The notes: generated from the letters alone by a model not told the origin. Shown: positions 36,298-45,163, numbered from the stretch's first letter. The stretch is DNA of 50,529 nt from Allobosea caraganae (GCF_003351345.1 NZ_QQTO01000009.1:1-50529); one strand, 5' to 3'. Translations and numbers: made by a program.

Positions 36298-37530
36298 CTA
36301 TTTCAGCGGCACGCGCCGATTTAGCTGATCCTGCAGGTCCTTCAGGACCGACTCGGTCGAGCGGTCGGAATTGACCAGGCGGATGCCGCTCTCGCCGACG
36401 ATCTTGGCGATCTGGTTATAGTTCAGCCGCACCGCCGGCGTTGCCGGGAAGATGTTGACCGCGACTTCCGAGGCCTTGGCCGAGATCGCCAGTAACGGGT
36501 CGGCGGCAGCCATCTCCGGCGTGAACGAGCCCTTGCGCGGCGCCGGCACCTTGAGGTCCTGGGTGTACTTCGCCTGCCACTCCGGCTGCGAGATCATCTG
36601 GATGAAGTCCCAGACCAGCTGCGTGCGCTGCGGATCAAGCTTGGCCGGGATGTGGATCGAGTTGCTGGTGCCGCCGGGCACCACCGGGAAGGGCATCATC
36701 GCCGCCTTCAGGCTCGGGCGGATCTCCGCCGGCGCCGTCTTGAGCTGGCTGGCGAAGAACGAGCCCTCGCGGAACATCGCGATCTTGCCGTCGAGGAAGA
36801 GCTGGCGCATCGCCTCCGACGAGGTGCCCTTCGGCGCCTGCTTCACCGCGGTGCGGAACCCTTCCATCGCCTTCAGCACCTCGGGCGCCGTGAAGTTGTA
36901 GCCGTCCTTGTTGAACAGCGAGGCGCCCATGCCGGTGACCCAGCTCGACCAGTCGACGAAGATGTTCGGATGCTCGGCCGTGACCGCGCCCCAGCCGAAG
37001 ATGCCCTTGTCCGGCTTGGTCGTCGCCTTGATCGCGGCGAGCAGCTCGTCCGGGGTCTTCGGCACCGCGGCGCCGGCTTCCTTCAGCAGCGCCTCGTTAT
37101 AGAAGAGCAGCATGCCGTAGCCCATCAGCATCACGCCCTGGGTCTTGCCGTCCCAGTCGAGCTCCGCCGACATCGGGCTGTAGGTCTGCTTGATGTCGGT
37201 CTTGGCGAGCAGGTCGTCGATCGGCCTGAGCCAGCCCTGCGCCGCGAAGGATGGGAAGTTGCGCAGCGGCAGATGCACGATGTCCGGCGGCGTGCCGCCG
37301 GAGAAGCGCACCGTGAGCTTGTCGACATATTCGCGGAACGGCACCTGGTACTTCTTGATGGTGACGCCCGGATGGGCCGCCTCGAAGGCCTTCACGGCCT
37401 CGGTCCAGAATTCGGCCGGGCCGGGCTCTTCGGCCTGCCAGGTTGGGAAATCCAGCTCGATCTTCGTCTGCGCCTGGGCGCTGGTGACGAAGAGGCCGAA
37501 CAACGCGGTCGCCAAAGCCTTCAATCGCAT
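36298..37530 (-). CDS. Extracellular sugar-binding protein of ABC transporter (family 1)
   Basis: 410 residues. The N-terminus is a Sec signal peptide (RLKALATALFGLFVTSAQA, cleavage after AQA), and the mature protein is a periplasmic family 1 solute-binding protein like UgpB or MalE (WTEAVKAFEAAHPGVTIKKY, MGYGMLLFYNEALLKEAG, DGKIAMFREGSFFASQL). It is the first gene of the unit with two permeases and an extended SDR, and it supplies substrate specificity. GGGAGG lies six bases before ATG 37530. An upstream in-frame Met at 37635 would destroy the signal peptide and has no ribosome site. The bound sugar is unknown. Regulation may be by the IclR-SMP30 fusion through the shared GGATATGGA motif about 120 bp upstream. 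Confidence 0.93.
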   Translation of the reverse strand: MRLKALATALFGLFVTSAQAQTKIELDFPTWQAEEPGPAEFWTEAVKAFEAAHPGVTIKKYQVPFREYVDKLTVRFSGGTPPDIVHLPLRNFPSFAAQGWLRPIDDLLAKTDIKQTYSPMSAELDWDGKTQGVMLMGYGMLLFYNEALLKEAGAAVPKTPDELLAAIKATTKPDKGIFGWGAVTAEHPNIFVDWSSWVTGMGASLFNKDGYNFTAPEVLKAMEGFRTAVKQAPKGTSSEAMRQLFLDGKIAMFREGSFFASQLKTAPAEIRPSLKAAMMPFPVVPGGTSNSIHIPAKLDPQRTQLVWDFIQMISQPEWQAKYTQDLKVPAPRKGSFTPEMAAADPLLAISAKASEVAVNIFPATPAVRLNYNQIAKIVGESGIRLVNSDRSTESVLKDLQDQLNRRVPLK

Positions 37531-37650
37531 CTCGTTCCTCCCATTGTCGTTCTTGTCCGGCCGCTTTTGCGGCTCGGTGCGGACAGGCGCGGCGGTGAGG
37601 CCGCGCCGTATCCAGCTCGTGAATGAGAGTTTCACAATATGGTTGCCTTG

Positions 37651-37659
37651 TCCATATCC
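37651..37659 (-). promoter_or_regulatory. Candidate IclR-type operator half upstream of sugar-binding protein
   Basis: The minus strand reads GGATATGGACAAGGC here, against GGATATGGATAGAGG on the plus strand at 33469. The 9-base core is identical, and both copies stand just upstream of operon starts in this island. This is a motif match of two sites only. Confidence 0.3.
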
Positions 37660-37764
37660 AAAAGGGACACCGATGGGACATGGGCGAGCGGCGTCGCGCC
37701 CGCGCCCTTCGACAAGGAGGCGAGCGTGCGTTGCGGCCTAGCGAGATGAGGTAAAGCGCGGGGA

Positions 37765-37876
37765 ACCCCTCTCCCGCGTGGGAGAGGGCAGGTGAGGGCC
37801 CGACGGTGCAAGCTGGAGTTCTGTCCGGCCCTCATCCGCCCCTGCCGGGGCACCTTCTCCCACACGGGAGAAGGGA
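37765..37876. repeat. Palindromic intergenic repeat element
   Basis: It starts CCCCTCTCCCGCGTGGGAGA with GGG and ends CTTCTCCCACACGGGAGAAG, so each end is itself a hairpin. The inner parts GGTGAGGGCC and GGCCCTCATCC also pair with each other. This nested form is typical of mobile non-coding palindromes in alphaproteobacterial genomes. Only one copy is in the window. Confidence 0.6.
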
Positions 37877-37968
37877 AGAACGCGTCGTGGTTCCCGCTTC
37901 CCAAGCGGCAGCGGAAGATCGCAATGTCGGATTCAGGCCTTTGAAAGCCTCGGATACGATGCTCGAAA

Positions 37969-39801
37969 TCAGGCCTCGATCGCGGCGCTCTCCGCGCTAA
38001 CCCGCCCGAACAGATCGCGCGCCCTGACCTTGAAATGGCCGCCGGCCGGATGCAGGTAGACGCTCGACAAGAGCCCGACGGGGTTGATGACCTCCCACGC
38101 GCCCGACCCGTTCGCGCTCCACAGCACATCGAAGAGCTGCACGCCGCCATGCGCCGCCGGCTCCCAGAACAGCACGATGTTGCCGCGACCATTGAGCCCG
38201 CCGAAACGCCGCGCCTTCAGCTTGGACGGCGCCTCCGGCGCCTCGCCCTCACGCCTGATCAGCGCGACGAGCGCGACCGAAGGCAGCGGCATGTCGATTG
38301 AGGCCGTATGGCTCGCCTGCGCCCCGCCGATCTGGAGGTGCTCGACTGAAAGCGCCGGCTCCTGCGCCAGCCGCATCGCCTCCAGCTCGGCCGCGTCTGG
38401 CAGGTCGGGCGCGCCGAGATCCTCCCAGATGGTGAAGGGGTCGCCCTTGCCATGCGCGATCTTGAAGGTTGCCAGCGCATAGGCACCCGGCTGCAATCCG
38501 GCGAAGTCGAGCTCGACCTTGCCCTCGCCCGACTGCCAGATGCGGTCGACGCTGTTATAGAGCAGCACGCTCGCGCCGGACCTCTCATCGCTGCCGCCGA
38601 GCACCGTGGCGATGGCGCCGAGCCCAACGCGATCGGGATCGAGCCCCTGGTCGTCGAGCCTGATCCGCTGCTCGCTCAGCAAGCCGAACAGCTCCATCAC
38701 GCTGAGCGCCGGCTTCTTGACCAGCTCGAAGGGCTCCGGGGCGGCCCGGCGGGCATCGAGCGCACCGATATCGGTCTTGTGCTCCGCCTGCGCCGCCTTC
38801 ACCGGGCGCTTGCCGAAATAGGTCAGGTGGGTGCGGTGGCCCCAGTGGCCGACGAAGCCGTTGTCGTTGCTGAGGATGTCGTAGTCGACGTCCTCCGCAT
38901 CGACCATCAGGCGCTGGTGCTGGTCGATGATCTTGGCGGCCAGTCCGGCGAAATATGGCATGGCGTGCCAGGTATGGTAGAGGTGCCAGCCGATCTGCGG
39001 GTCGCACTCGTTGTTGATGAAGGGCAGGCCGGCGAAGCGCGGGTGATGCTCGCGGACATAGTCGACCGCCATCATCTCGTGCCGGATGATCGAGAGGCTG
39101 TTCGGCGTCAGGTCCTCGGCGTGCTTCTTGGCGCCCTTCTCGTGGACCGAGATGAAGTCGAGCCTGACGCCCTTTTCGCCGGTGAACAGGTTCGTGCCGG
39201 TGTCGCAATGGGCGAGGAAGGATTTGAAGATCGGCGGGATGCGCCGGGCGACGCCGGGGCCACCGAGCTTGAGCTGGGGATCGACCGCCTTCAGCGCTTC
39301 CGAGCAGGCGTCATAGTAGTTGTTGAAGCCGGTCTCGCCGCCGAGCCTCCACCAGATGTCCGGCTCGTTCCAGGTCTCGAAATACCATTGCCGGAGTTCC
39401 TCAGCGCCATAGCGGGCCTGGTAGCGCTGCGCCAGCTCGGTGATGAAGTCGCGCCAGTGATGCGCCTGCTTCACGTCGTTGAAGTCGGTGTAGATGTAGG
39501 ACGGGTTGCCCATCAGCTCGAGGAAGGGGCGGATGCGGTGCTCCAGCATGATGTCGAGCGCCGCATCGAGCCGCGAGAAGTCGTATTTGCCGAACTCGGT
39601 CGCCGTGACGAGGTCGAGCATGTAGTGCACGCGCATGTACTCGATGCCGCGATTGGGCACGCCGCCGACATAGGCCAACGTCTGCGCCATTTCCGGCTCC
39701 AGCAGCAATTCGCCGGGAGAGAAGCCGGTGCTGCGCCAGAAGCGCCGGAAGGCTTGCGTGGGCGCGGTGAGGTCGACGCGGATGCGGGTCGTATCGGGCA
39801 T
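37969..39801 (-). CDS. GH39-family glycoside hydrolase, alpha-L-iduronidase-like
   Basis: 610 residues, clan GH-A barrel followed by a beta-rich C-terminal part. The acid/base is Glu146 in YFETWNEPD and the nucleophile is Glu265 in FINNECDPQIGW. The latter region and ISVHEKGAKKHAE look more like animal alpha-L-iduronidase than bacterial beta-xylosidase. A fibronectin-III-like end domain (SKLKARRFGGLNGRGNIVLF onward) also matches iduronidase architecture. No signal peptide is seen, so it should act in the cytoplasm on glycosides brought in by the adjacent Opp-type importer. The 167 bp upstream hold a REP-like repeat and no strong promoter was recognised, so it may be read from the opp operon. 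Substrate assignment (iduronosyl or xylosyl) is inference. Confidence 0.87.
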   Translation of the reverse strand: MPDTTRIRVDLTAPTQAFRRFWRSTGFSPGELLLEPEMAQTLAYVGGVPNRGIEYMRVHYMLDLVTATEFGKYDFSRLDAALDIMLEHRIRPFLELMGNPSYIYTDFNDVKQAHHWRDFITELAQRYQARYGAEELRQWYFETWNEPDIWWRLGGETGFNNYYDACSEALKAVDPQLKLGGPGVARRIPPIFKSFLAHCDTGTNLFTGEKGVRLDFISVHEKGAKKHAEDLTPNSLSIIRHEMMAVDYVREHHPRFAGLPFINNECDPQIGWHLYHTWHAMPYFAGLAAKIIDQHQRLMVDAEDVDYDILSNDNGFVGHWGHRTHLTYFGKRPVKAAQAEHKTDIGALDARRAAPEPFELVKKPALSVMELFGLLSEQRIRLDDQGLDPDRVGLGAIATVLGGSDERSGASVLLYNSVDRIWQSGEGKVELDFAGLQPGAYALATFKIAHGKGDPFTIWEDLGAPDLPDAAELEAMRLAQEPALSVEHLQIGGAQASHTASIDMPLPSVALVALIRREGEAPEAPSKLKARRFGGLNGRGNIVLFWEPAAHGGVQLFDVLWSANGSGAWEVINPVGLLSSVYLHPAGGHFKVRARDLFGRVSAESAAIEA

Positions 39802-39876
39802 GACAGGTCCTTCGCAGAGAGGCGGACGAATTCGTATTGCCGGCTAATTTATGAGACTGACGGGATACCCTGCTCC

Positions 39877-39962
39877 GTCATTGCGAGCGCAGCGAAGCAA
39901 TCCAGGGGGATTGCGCGAGCCCCCCTGGATTGCTTCGTCGGCTGCGCCTCCTCGCAATGACG
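39877..39962. repeat. REP-like intergenic palindromic element, copy 2
   Basis: The best copy of the family seen at 11417-11493. GTCATTGCGAGCGCAGCGAA and its near complement end in CTCGCAATGAC, with an inner pairing AATCCAGGGGG against CCCCCCTGGATT. It lies between the IolB-like and GH39 genes of the same direction and could stabilise or separate parts of their transcript. Confidence 0.7.
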
Positions 39963-40012
39963 GTGAGGCTCTGCCGTACGGCTTCGCAGGATGAGGCTCG
40001 CGGGACGCGCAC

Positions 40013-40846
40013 TCATTTGAACTTGTCGCGCATCGACTGGATTCCGGGGATGGCGGCCATCAGATGGGCGTGGCGGTCGTCGAAATGCTGGACCAGGCCG
40101 CGCTGGGTCTTCCCGACCAGGATCGTGAAGATGTAGCAGCGGTGGCCGGGCGAGGTGACGGTCGGGTGGTAGCCCCTGTCCACCAGGATCGTGTCGCGAT
40201 CCTGCACCATGAAGCACTCGGCCTTGCCGTCGGCATAGATGATCTGGGCGCCGAAGCCCGTGCCTGGGTCGTAGCGGTAGTGGTAGAGCTCGTCATGCGC
40301 CGTCTCGCCGTCGCGGTCGGCATCGTGCTTGTGCGGCGGATAGCCCGACCAGCAGCCGGGATCGGCATAGAGCTCGCTGACCAGCAGGTTGCCGGCCCGG
40401 CCTTCGCCGTTCTGACCGAGGATATGGAAGATACGACGCCGGCTATGCGTCTCCGGCGAGCCGACATCGACCATCGAAACTTCGCCCGGCAGGATCCGGA
40501 AGGCCTTCAGCCCGTCATCCTCACACAGCCCGCCGGCGACCGCGATCTCCACCGGCCCGGTCGCATTCTCCAGCCGAACCTTGCTGCCCACAGGCGCATA
40601 GACCGAATCCGCCTCACCCGACCAGATGTCGCGCCGCTTGCCGACCTCGCCGAAGCGCTCGCCATCGACGATGATGTCGGCCGTGCCGGAGAGCACGACA
40701 TAGACGCTCTCATACGTCGGCAGGGTCTGCTCCAGCGCCTCGCCCGGCCCGAGCTTCAGCAGGTTGAAATAGACATGCGGCAGGGCGGGATCGTCGGTGA
40801 CGATCGCCCTGTTGGCGTTATCGCTGGCGCGAACGTGCTTAGGCAT
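40013..40846 (-). CDS. IolB-like (5-deoxy-glucuronate isomerase family) protein
   Basis: 277 residues, double cupin of the IolB/KduI isomerase family, the normal length for IolB. Metal-ligand region: WSGYPPHKHDAD followed by the downstream Glu and His (HDELYHYRYD). DTILVDRGYHPTVTSPGH is also a family signature. IolB works in inositol breakdown, but no other iol gene is in the window. Here it most likely isomerises a uronate- or deoxyuronate-like product of imported glycosides. ATG 40846 overlaps the OppF stop by eight bases, which ties its translation to the transporter. Sequence upstream of that Met in the same frame is antisense-like and Arg/Pro-rich, so it was excluded. Whether it is true iolB or a divergent member needs functional data. 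Confidence 0.85.
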   Translation of the reverse strand: MPKHVRASDNANRAIVTDDPALPHVYFNLLKLGPGEALEQTLPTYESVYVVLSGTADIIVDGERFGEVGKRRDIWSGEADSVYAPVGSKVRLENATGPVEIAVAGGLCEDDGLKAFRILPGEVSMVDVGSPETHSRRRIFHILGQNGEGRAGNLLVSELYADPGCWSGYPPHKHDADRDGETAHDELYHYRYDPGTGFGAQIIYADGKAECFMVQDRDTILVDRGYHPTVTSPGHRCYIFTILVGKTQRGLVQHFDDRHAHLMAAIPGIQSMRDKFK

Positions 40847-41903
40847 GAGTTGGCTGTCCGGTCTGGATGGATTCGACGCCCTTGAGGTCGAGCGCCTCGG
40901 CGTGGTGACAGGCGATGCTGCGGCCGCCGAGGTCGCGCAAAGGCGGCGGCGTGGTGCGGCAGGCATCGGTGGCGAAGCGGCAGCGCGGATGGAAGGCGCA
41001 GCCGGCCGGGCGGTTGGCGGGGTCGGCGACCTCGCCGGGCAGGCGGATGCGCCGCCCCTGCCGGCGCTGCGCCGGATCGGGGATCGGCAAGGCCGAGAGC
41101 AGCGCCTCGGTATAGGGGTGCAATGGCCTGGCGAAGAGCTCGTCCGAGCTCGCGACCTCGACGACCTGGCCGACATACATCACCACGACGCGGTCGCAGA
41201 TGTACTCGATCACGCTGAGGTCGTGGCTGACGAAGAGATAGGTGAGGCCGAACTCCTCCTGCAGGTCGCGCAACAGGTTGAGCGTCTGCGCCCTGACACT
41301 GACGTCGAGCGCCGAAACGGCCTCGTCGAGCACGACGAGGCGCGGATGCGTCGCGAGCGCGCGGGCGATGCCGACGCGCTGGCGTTCGCCGCCGGAGAAG
41401 GCATGTGGATAGCGCCGGGCATATTCCGGCCGCAGGCCGACCTTGGCGAGCAGGTCGCGCACCACGCCGTCGATCTCCTTCGGCGGCACCAGCTTGTTGA
41501 CCTTCAGCACCTCGCCGACGATGTCGCGGACTTGCAGGCGCGGGTTCAGCGAGGATTGCGGGTCCTGGAAGACGATGCGCAGATCGGTGCAATAGGCCAG
41601 CCGCTCATTCTCGGAGAGTTGATCGAGGTCGACGCTGCCGCCATCTTTCTTGCGGTAGCGCATCGTGCCGGCGCTCGGCTGGTGGATGCCGAGCAGCAGC
41701 CGCGTCACGGTCGACTTGCCGCAGCCGGATTCGCCGACGAGGCCGAGCGTCTCGCCAGTCCTGATCTCGAAGGAGACATCGTCGACGGCGCGGATCGGGT
41801 TCGAGGCCCTGCGCTGGAACAGCGTCTTGCGCGGCTGGAAGACCTTGGTCAGCCCGCGCACGTCCATGAGGACATCGGGGGAGAGTTGCGCGCGCTCATG
41901 CAT
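40839..41903 (-). CDS. ABC transporter ATP-binding protein (OppF/DppF-like)
   Basis: 354 residues. Walker A is GESGCGKS, the Q-loop lies in IVFQDPQSS, the signature is FSGGERQRVGIARAL and Walker B is LVVLDEAVSALD. The C-terminal oligopeptide-family extension carries the Cys-rich motif GCAFHPRCRFATDAC, which may hold an iron-sulfur cluster as in other Opp/Dpp ATPases. It forms a heterodimer with the OppD-like subunit and powers the OppBC channel. ATG 41903 overlaps the OppD stop by eight bases (ATGCATGA). The next gene, IolB-like, starts inside its stop with the same eight-base overlap. An in-frame extension upstream to 42101 is antisense-like and was dropped. Confidence 0.93.
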   Translation of the reverse strand: MHERAQLSPDVLMDVRGLTKVFQPRKTLFQRRASNPIRAVDDVSFEIRTGETLGLVGESGCGKSTVTRLLLGIHQPSAGTMRYRKKDGGSVDLDQLSENERLAYCTDLRIVFQDPQSSLNPRLQVRDIVGEVLKVNKLVPPKEIDGVVRDLLAKVGLRPEYARRYPHAFSGGERQRVGIARALATHPRLVVLDEAVSALDVSVRAQTLNLLRDLQEEFGLTYLFVSHDLSVIEYICDRVVVMYVGQVVEVASSDELFARPLHPYTEALLSALPIPDPAQRRQGRRIRLPGEVADPANRPAGCAFHPRCRFATDACRTTPPPLRDLGGRSIACHHAEALDLKGVESIQTGQPTHA

Positions 41904-42951
41904 GGCCGGCACCTCCGTTGCGTTGGAGCACGCAGCGCACGTCGCGCCGCGGCCCGAGCATGGTCGTGCCCGGGTCCTCGCTCTCGCAGAGGCCCTTGAT
42001 CGCGAGGTCGCAGCGCGGGTGGAAATCACAGCCCGTCGGCCGGTCGAAGGGCGAGGGCACCATGCCGCGAATGGCGGCAAGCCGCGTATTCCGCCCGGCA
42101 CCCAGCCGCGGCACCGATTTCAGCAGTGCCTGCGTATAGGGATGGCGCGGATCGGCGAAGATCTCGTCCACTGTGCCGCGCTCGACGATCTTGCCGAGAT
42201 ACATCACCGCGACATCGTCGGCGATCTCGGCGACGACGCCGAGATCATGGGTGATGAACAGGATGGAGAGCCCGTCCTCGCGCTGCAATTCCTGCAGCAG
42301 GTCGATGATGTTCGCTTGCGTGGTGACGTCGAGCGCCGTCGTCGGCTCGTCGGCGATCAGCAGGCGCGGCTGGCAGGAGAGCGCAAGCGCGATGCAGACG
42401 CGCTGGCGCATGCCGCCGGAGAACTCGAACGGATAATTGCCCAGCCGCTCCGCCGGCCTGGGGATGCCGACGCGGCCGAGCATCTCGACCGCCCGCGCCT
42501 CGGCCTCGCGCTTGGAGAGCCCAAGATGCCGGCGGACCACCGGCACGATCTGCTGGCCGATCGTATGGACCGGCGAGAGCGCCGCCATCGGCTCCTGCGA
42601 GATCAGCGAGATCTCCTTGCCGCGCAGGCTGCGGATCTGCTTGCCGCGCGGGTCGAGTGCGCCGATGTCGATCGCCTCACCGCTGCGGCCGGAATAGGTG
42701 ATGCGGCCGCCGGCGATCCGCCCGCTCGGCGGCAGCAGGTTCATCAGGGCCCGGCCGGTGATGCTCTTGCCCGAGCCGGATTCGCCGACGAGGCAGAGCG
42801 TGCGCCCACGCGGCACGTCGAAGGTGACGCCGTCGACGGCGCGCACGACGCCGTCATCGGTGCCGATCTGGACCTTGAGGTCCTGCACCGTGACCAGCGC
42901 TTCTGGCGGCGCTGCCACGTTCATCGAAAAGTCTGGCGCACGCTCAAGCAT
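41896..42951 (-). CDS. ABC transporter ATP-binding protein (OppD/DppD-like)
   Basis: 351 residues from ATG 42951. Walker A is GESGSGKS, the signature is [15 protein letters not shown] and Walker B is [12 protein letters not shown]. The C-terminal motif is [16 protein letters not shown], characteristic of the oligopeptide family. I chose the Met at 42951 because it gives an eight-base overlap (ATGCTTGA) with the OppC stop, the same arrangement as the next two junctions. Upstream Mets at 42966 and 42978 are possible. It acts on the cytoplasmic face with OppF. The sequence contains [20 protein letters not shown], which covers the Q-loop. Confidence 0.92.
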   Translation of the reverse strand: MLERAPDFSMNVAAPPEALVTVQDLKVQIGTDDGVVRAVDGVTFDVPRGRTLCLVGESGSGKSITGRALMNLLPPSGRIAGGRITYSGRSGEAIDIGALDPRGKQIRSLRGKEISLISQEPMAALSPVHTIGQQIVPVVRRHLGLSKREAEARAVEMLGRVGIPRPAERLGNYPFEFSGGMRQRVCIALALSCQPRLLIADEPTTALDVTTQANIIDLLQELQREDGLSILFITHDLGVVAEIADDVAVMYLGKIVERGTVDEIFADPRHPYTQALLKSVPRLGAGRNTRLAAIRGMVPSPFDRPTGCDFHPRCDLAIKGLCESEDPGTTMLGPRRDVRCVLQRNGGAGHA

Positions 42952-44083
42952 AGGGATCGGCCGCATCGCGAATTCCATCGCCGAGGAAGTTGAGGGCGAG
43001 CACGGCGACGACGACGGCGGCGCCGGGCGCCAGCAGCCAGGGCGCGGTCGTCAGCGCCAGGATGCTCTGCGCGTCCTTGAGCAGCACGCCCCAGCTCACC
43101 ACCGGATCCTTCAGCCCGATGCCGAGGAAGGAGAGCGCCGTCTCGGCCAGGATCATGCTGGGGATCGCCAGCGTCACCGAGGCGATGATGTGGCTGGTGA
43201 AGGAGGGCACCATGTGCCGCCAGATCACGCGCTGCTTGCTGCAGCCGTCGAGCCGCGCCGCCAGGACGAAATCCTCGGTCCTGAGCGAGAGGAAGCGCCC
43301 GCGCACCACCCGCGCCAGGTCGGTCCAGCCGACCAGCGAGAGGATTACGGTGATCCAGAGATAGACCAGCAGCGGGTCCATGCTGGCCGGAACAGCCGCG
43401 GCCAGCCCCATCCAGAGTGGAATCGTCGGGATCGACTTGAGGAAGTCGATGCTGCGCTGCACGACCTCGTCGATCCAGCCGCCGTAATAGCCCGACATGC
43501 CGCCGAGCAGCAGGCCGAGGAACAGGCTGATGGCGACGCCGACGAGGCCGATCGACATCGAGATGCGCGCGCCATGGATCGTCCGCGACAGCACGTCCCG
43601 GCCGAGCCGGTCGGCACCCCAAAGGTACATGGGCTGCGAAGGGTCGGCCGGGCCGATCAGGTGCCGGTCCCAGGGGATCAGGCCAAACAGGTTATAAGGC
43701 TCGCCCTTGGCGAAGAAGACGACCGGATTGACCGATTTCTCGTCGACCACGAAGGTCCGCTTCAACGCGACCGGGTCGAAGCTCATCTTGTAGCCGTTGA
43801 CATACATGAAGCGCAGCTCGCCGCCGGCATCGCGGCCGAAGAAGTGCAGCGCCTGCGGCGGCCCGTAGGTGTAGCGGGCATTGTAGGTGTCGGCCGAGAA
43901 CGGCGCGACGAACTCGGCGAACAGCGCGACGACATAAATGCCGACGACGACGAAGGCGCTGAAATAGGCGAGGCGATGCCGGCGAAAGCGCCGGAAGATC
44001 AGCGCCCATTGCCCGGTCTCGGCGAGCTTGCGGCCGGCAGGAGCCGTGGCCGGCGGAGCGATTGGAGCGGCGATATCGGTCAT
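42944..44083 (-). CDS. ABC transporter permease (OppC/DppC-like) with long periplasmic insert
   Basis: 379 residues, about 80-100 longer than many OppC proteins. The first helix (LAYFSAFVVVGIYVVALFAEFVAPF) is followed by an insert of over 100 residues (about 65-175, from DTYNARYTYGPPQ to GADRLGRDVLS) that should lie in the periplasm and may contact the binding protein. The cytoplasmic EAA-type loop is DFVLAARLDGCSKQRVIWRH. AGGAGG stands five bases before ATG 44083, making it a better start than the GTG two codons upstream. It lies 10 bases after the OppB gene and overlaps OppD. Permeases with such inserts often belong to oligosaccharide rather than peptide importers, which is consistent with but not proof of a sugar cargo. 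Confidence 0.92.
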   Translation of the reverse strand: MTDIAAPIAPPATAPAGRKLAETGQWALIFRRFRRHRLAYFSAFVVVGIYVVALFAEFVAPFSADTYNARYTYGPPQALHFFGRDAGGELRFMYVNGYKMSFDPVALKRTFVVDEKSVNPVVFFAKGEPYNLFGLIPWDRHLIGPADPSQPMYLWGADRLGRDVLSRTIHGARISMSIGLVGVAISLFLGLLLGGMSGYYGGWIDEVVQRSIDFLKSIPTIPLWMGLAAAVPASMDPLLVYLWITVILSLVGWTDLARVVRGRFLSLRTEDFVLAARLDGCSKQRVIWRHMVPSFTSHIIASVTLAIPSMILAETALSFLGIGLKDPVVSWGVLLKDAQSILALTTAPWLLAPGAAVVVAVLALNFLGDGIRDAADPYA

Positions 44084-44093
44084 GGCCACCTCC

Positions 44094-45080
44094 TCACGCG
44101 TAGCGCACGCGCGGATCGAGCCACGCGAGCAGGATGTCGGAGATCAGGGTGCCGATCACGGTGAGCGCGCTCAGCATCAGGATGAAGCTGCCGGCGAGGT
44201 ACATGTCCTGCGCCAGCAGGGCGGAGAGCAGCAGCGGCCCGGCGGTCGGCAGGCTCATCACGACGGAGGTGACGATCGCGCCCGAGACGAGGTTGGGCAG
44301 CACCCAGCCGATGGTCGAGATGAACGGGTTCAGCGCGACGCGAACCGGGTACTTGAACAGCAGCTCCATCTCGCCGAGCCCGTTGGCGCGGGCCGTCTGG
44401 ACATAGGGCTTGTAGAGCTCGTCGATCAGGTTGGCGCGCATCACCCGGATCAGCGCTGCCGTGCCATGCGTCGCCAGCACGAAGACCGGCAGCCAGAGAT
44501 GCATGGCGAGGTCGCCGACCTTGGCCCAGCTCCACGCGGCGTTGACATAGGCCGGCGAGAACAGCCCGCTGACGCTCATGCCGAAATAGCGCGAGAACAC
44601 GTACATCAGGGCCAGCGCCAGCAGGAAGCTCGGCACGGCCAGGCCCAAAAAGCCGAGGAAGGTCACGACATAGTCGAGCCAGGAATAGCGCCGGACCGCG
44701 CTGTAGATGCCGATCGGCAGGGCGACGATCCAGGTCACGATTAGCGTGATGCCGGAGAGCAGCACGGTCAGCCCGAACCGGTCCCACATCAGCTCGGAGA
44801 CCGGCTTGTTCCACTCGAAGGACTCGCCGAAATCGCCGCGGAACAGGATGCCGGAGATCCAGAGCCAGTATTGCACGTACCAGGGCTGGTCGAGCCCGTA
44901 GCGCAGCTTCAGCGCGCTCAGCGCATCATTGTCGAGCGAGCCGCCCTGCTCGGCGAATTTTGCGCTGAACGAGGTCAAGAAGTCGCCCGGCGGCAACTGG
45001 ATGACCAGGAAGGCGACGACCGACACCGCCGCCAGCGTCGCGAGCGTATAGACGAGTCGCCTCAGCACGTAGCGAAGCAT
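44094..45080 (-). CDS. ABC transporter permease (OppB/DppB-like)
   Basis: 328 residues with six membrane helices. The N-terminal MLRYVLRRLVYTLATLAAVS is the standard OppB start, the second region has GDFGESFEWNKPV, and the cytoplasmic loop KPYVQTARANGLGEMELLFK contacts the ATPases. It forms the channel with the OppC-like subunit. The gene lies 83 bp after the substrate-binding protein gene, with a 9-bp stem-loop in between that may lower expression of the membrane parts relative to the binding protein. The start ATG 45080 is unambiguous. Length and topology are normal for the family. Confidence 0.94.
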   Translation of the reverse strand: MLRYVLRRLVYTLATLAAVSVVAFLVIQLPPGDFLTSFSAKFAEQGGSLDNDALSALKLRYGLDQPWYVQYWLWISGILFRGDFGESFEWNKPVSELMWDRFGLTVLLSGITLIVTWIVALPIGIYSAVRRYSWLDYVVTFLGFLGLAVPSFLLALALMYVFSRYFGMSVSGLFSPAYVNAAWSWAKVGDLAMHLWLPVFVLATHGTAALIRVMRANLIDELYKPYVQTARANGLGEMELLFKYPVRVALNPFISTIGWVLPNLVSGAIVTSVVMSLPTAGPLLLSALLAQDMYLAGSFILMLSALTVIGTLISDILLAWLDPRVRYA

Positions 45081-45114
45081 GGCAGCCTCCAGTGCAACCA
45101 GATCGGGAGGGCGG

Positions 45115-45143
45115 TCCCGGAGCCGCTGACAGCCGCTCCGGGA
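45115..45143 (-). promoter_or_regulatory. Stem-loop between binding-protein and permease genes
   Basis: TCCCGGAGC and GCTCCGGGA pair perfectly (9 bp, 11-base loop) in the gap between the family 5 binding protein and OppB genes. Hairpins at this place in importer operons often raise the amount of binding-protein message over permease message. That role is inferred here. Confidence 0.5.
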
Positions 45144-45163
45144 TCAATCGGCGTTGGCCGAAC

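Larger units (their letters stand above)
37531..37968. other. Intergenic region between sugar-importer unit and GH39 gene
   Basis: 438 bases without a gene. Near the importer it has AT-rich sequence, the GGATATGGA motif (37651-37659) and the probable promoter of the importer unit. The middle is a palindromic repeat element (37765-37876). The remainder shows nothing I can name. Confidence 0.6.

Noticed and set aside
40013..41176. Longer form of the IolB-like protein with a 110-residue N-terminal extension
   Set aside because: The extension is out-of-frame reading of the OppF gene, Arg/Ser/Pro-rich, and the core protein already has the normal IolB length.
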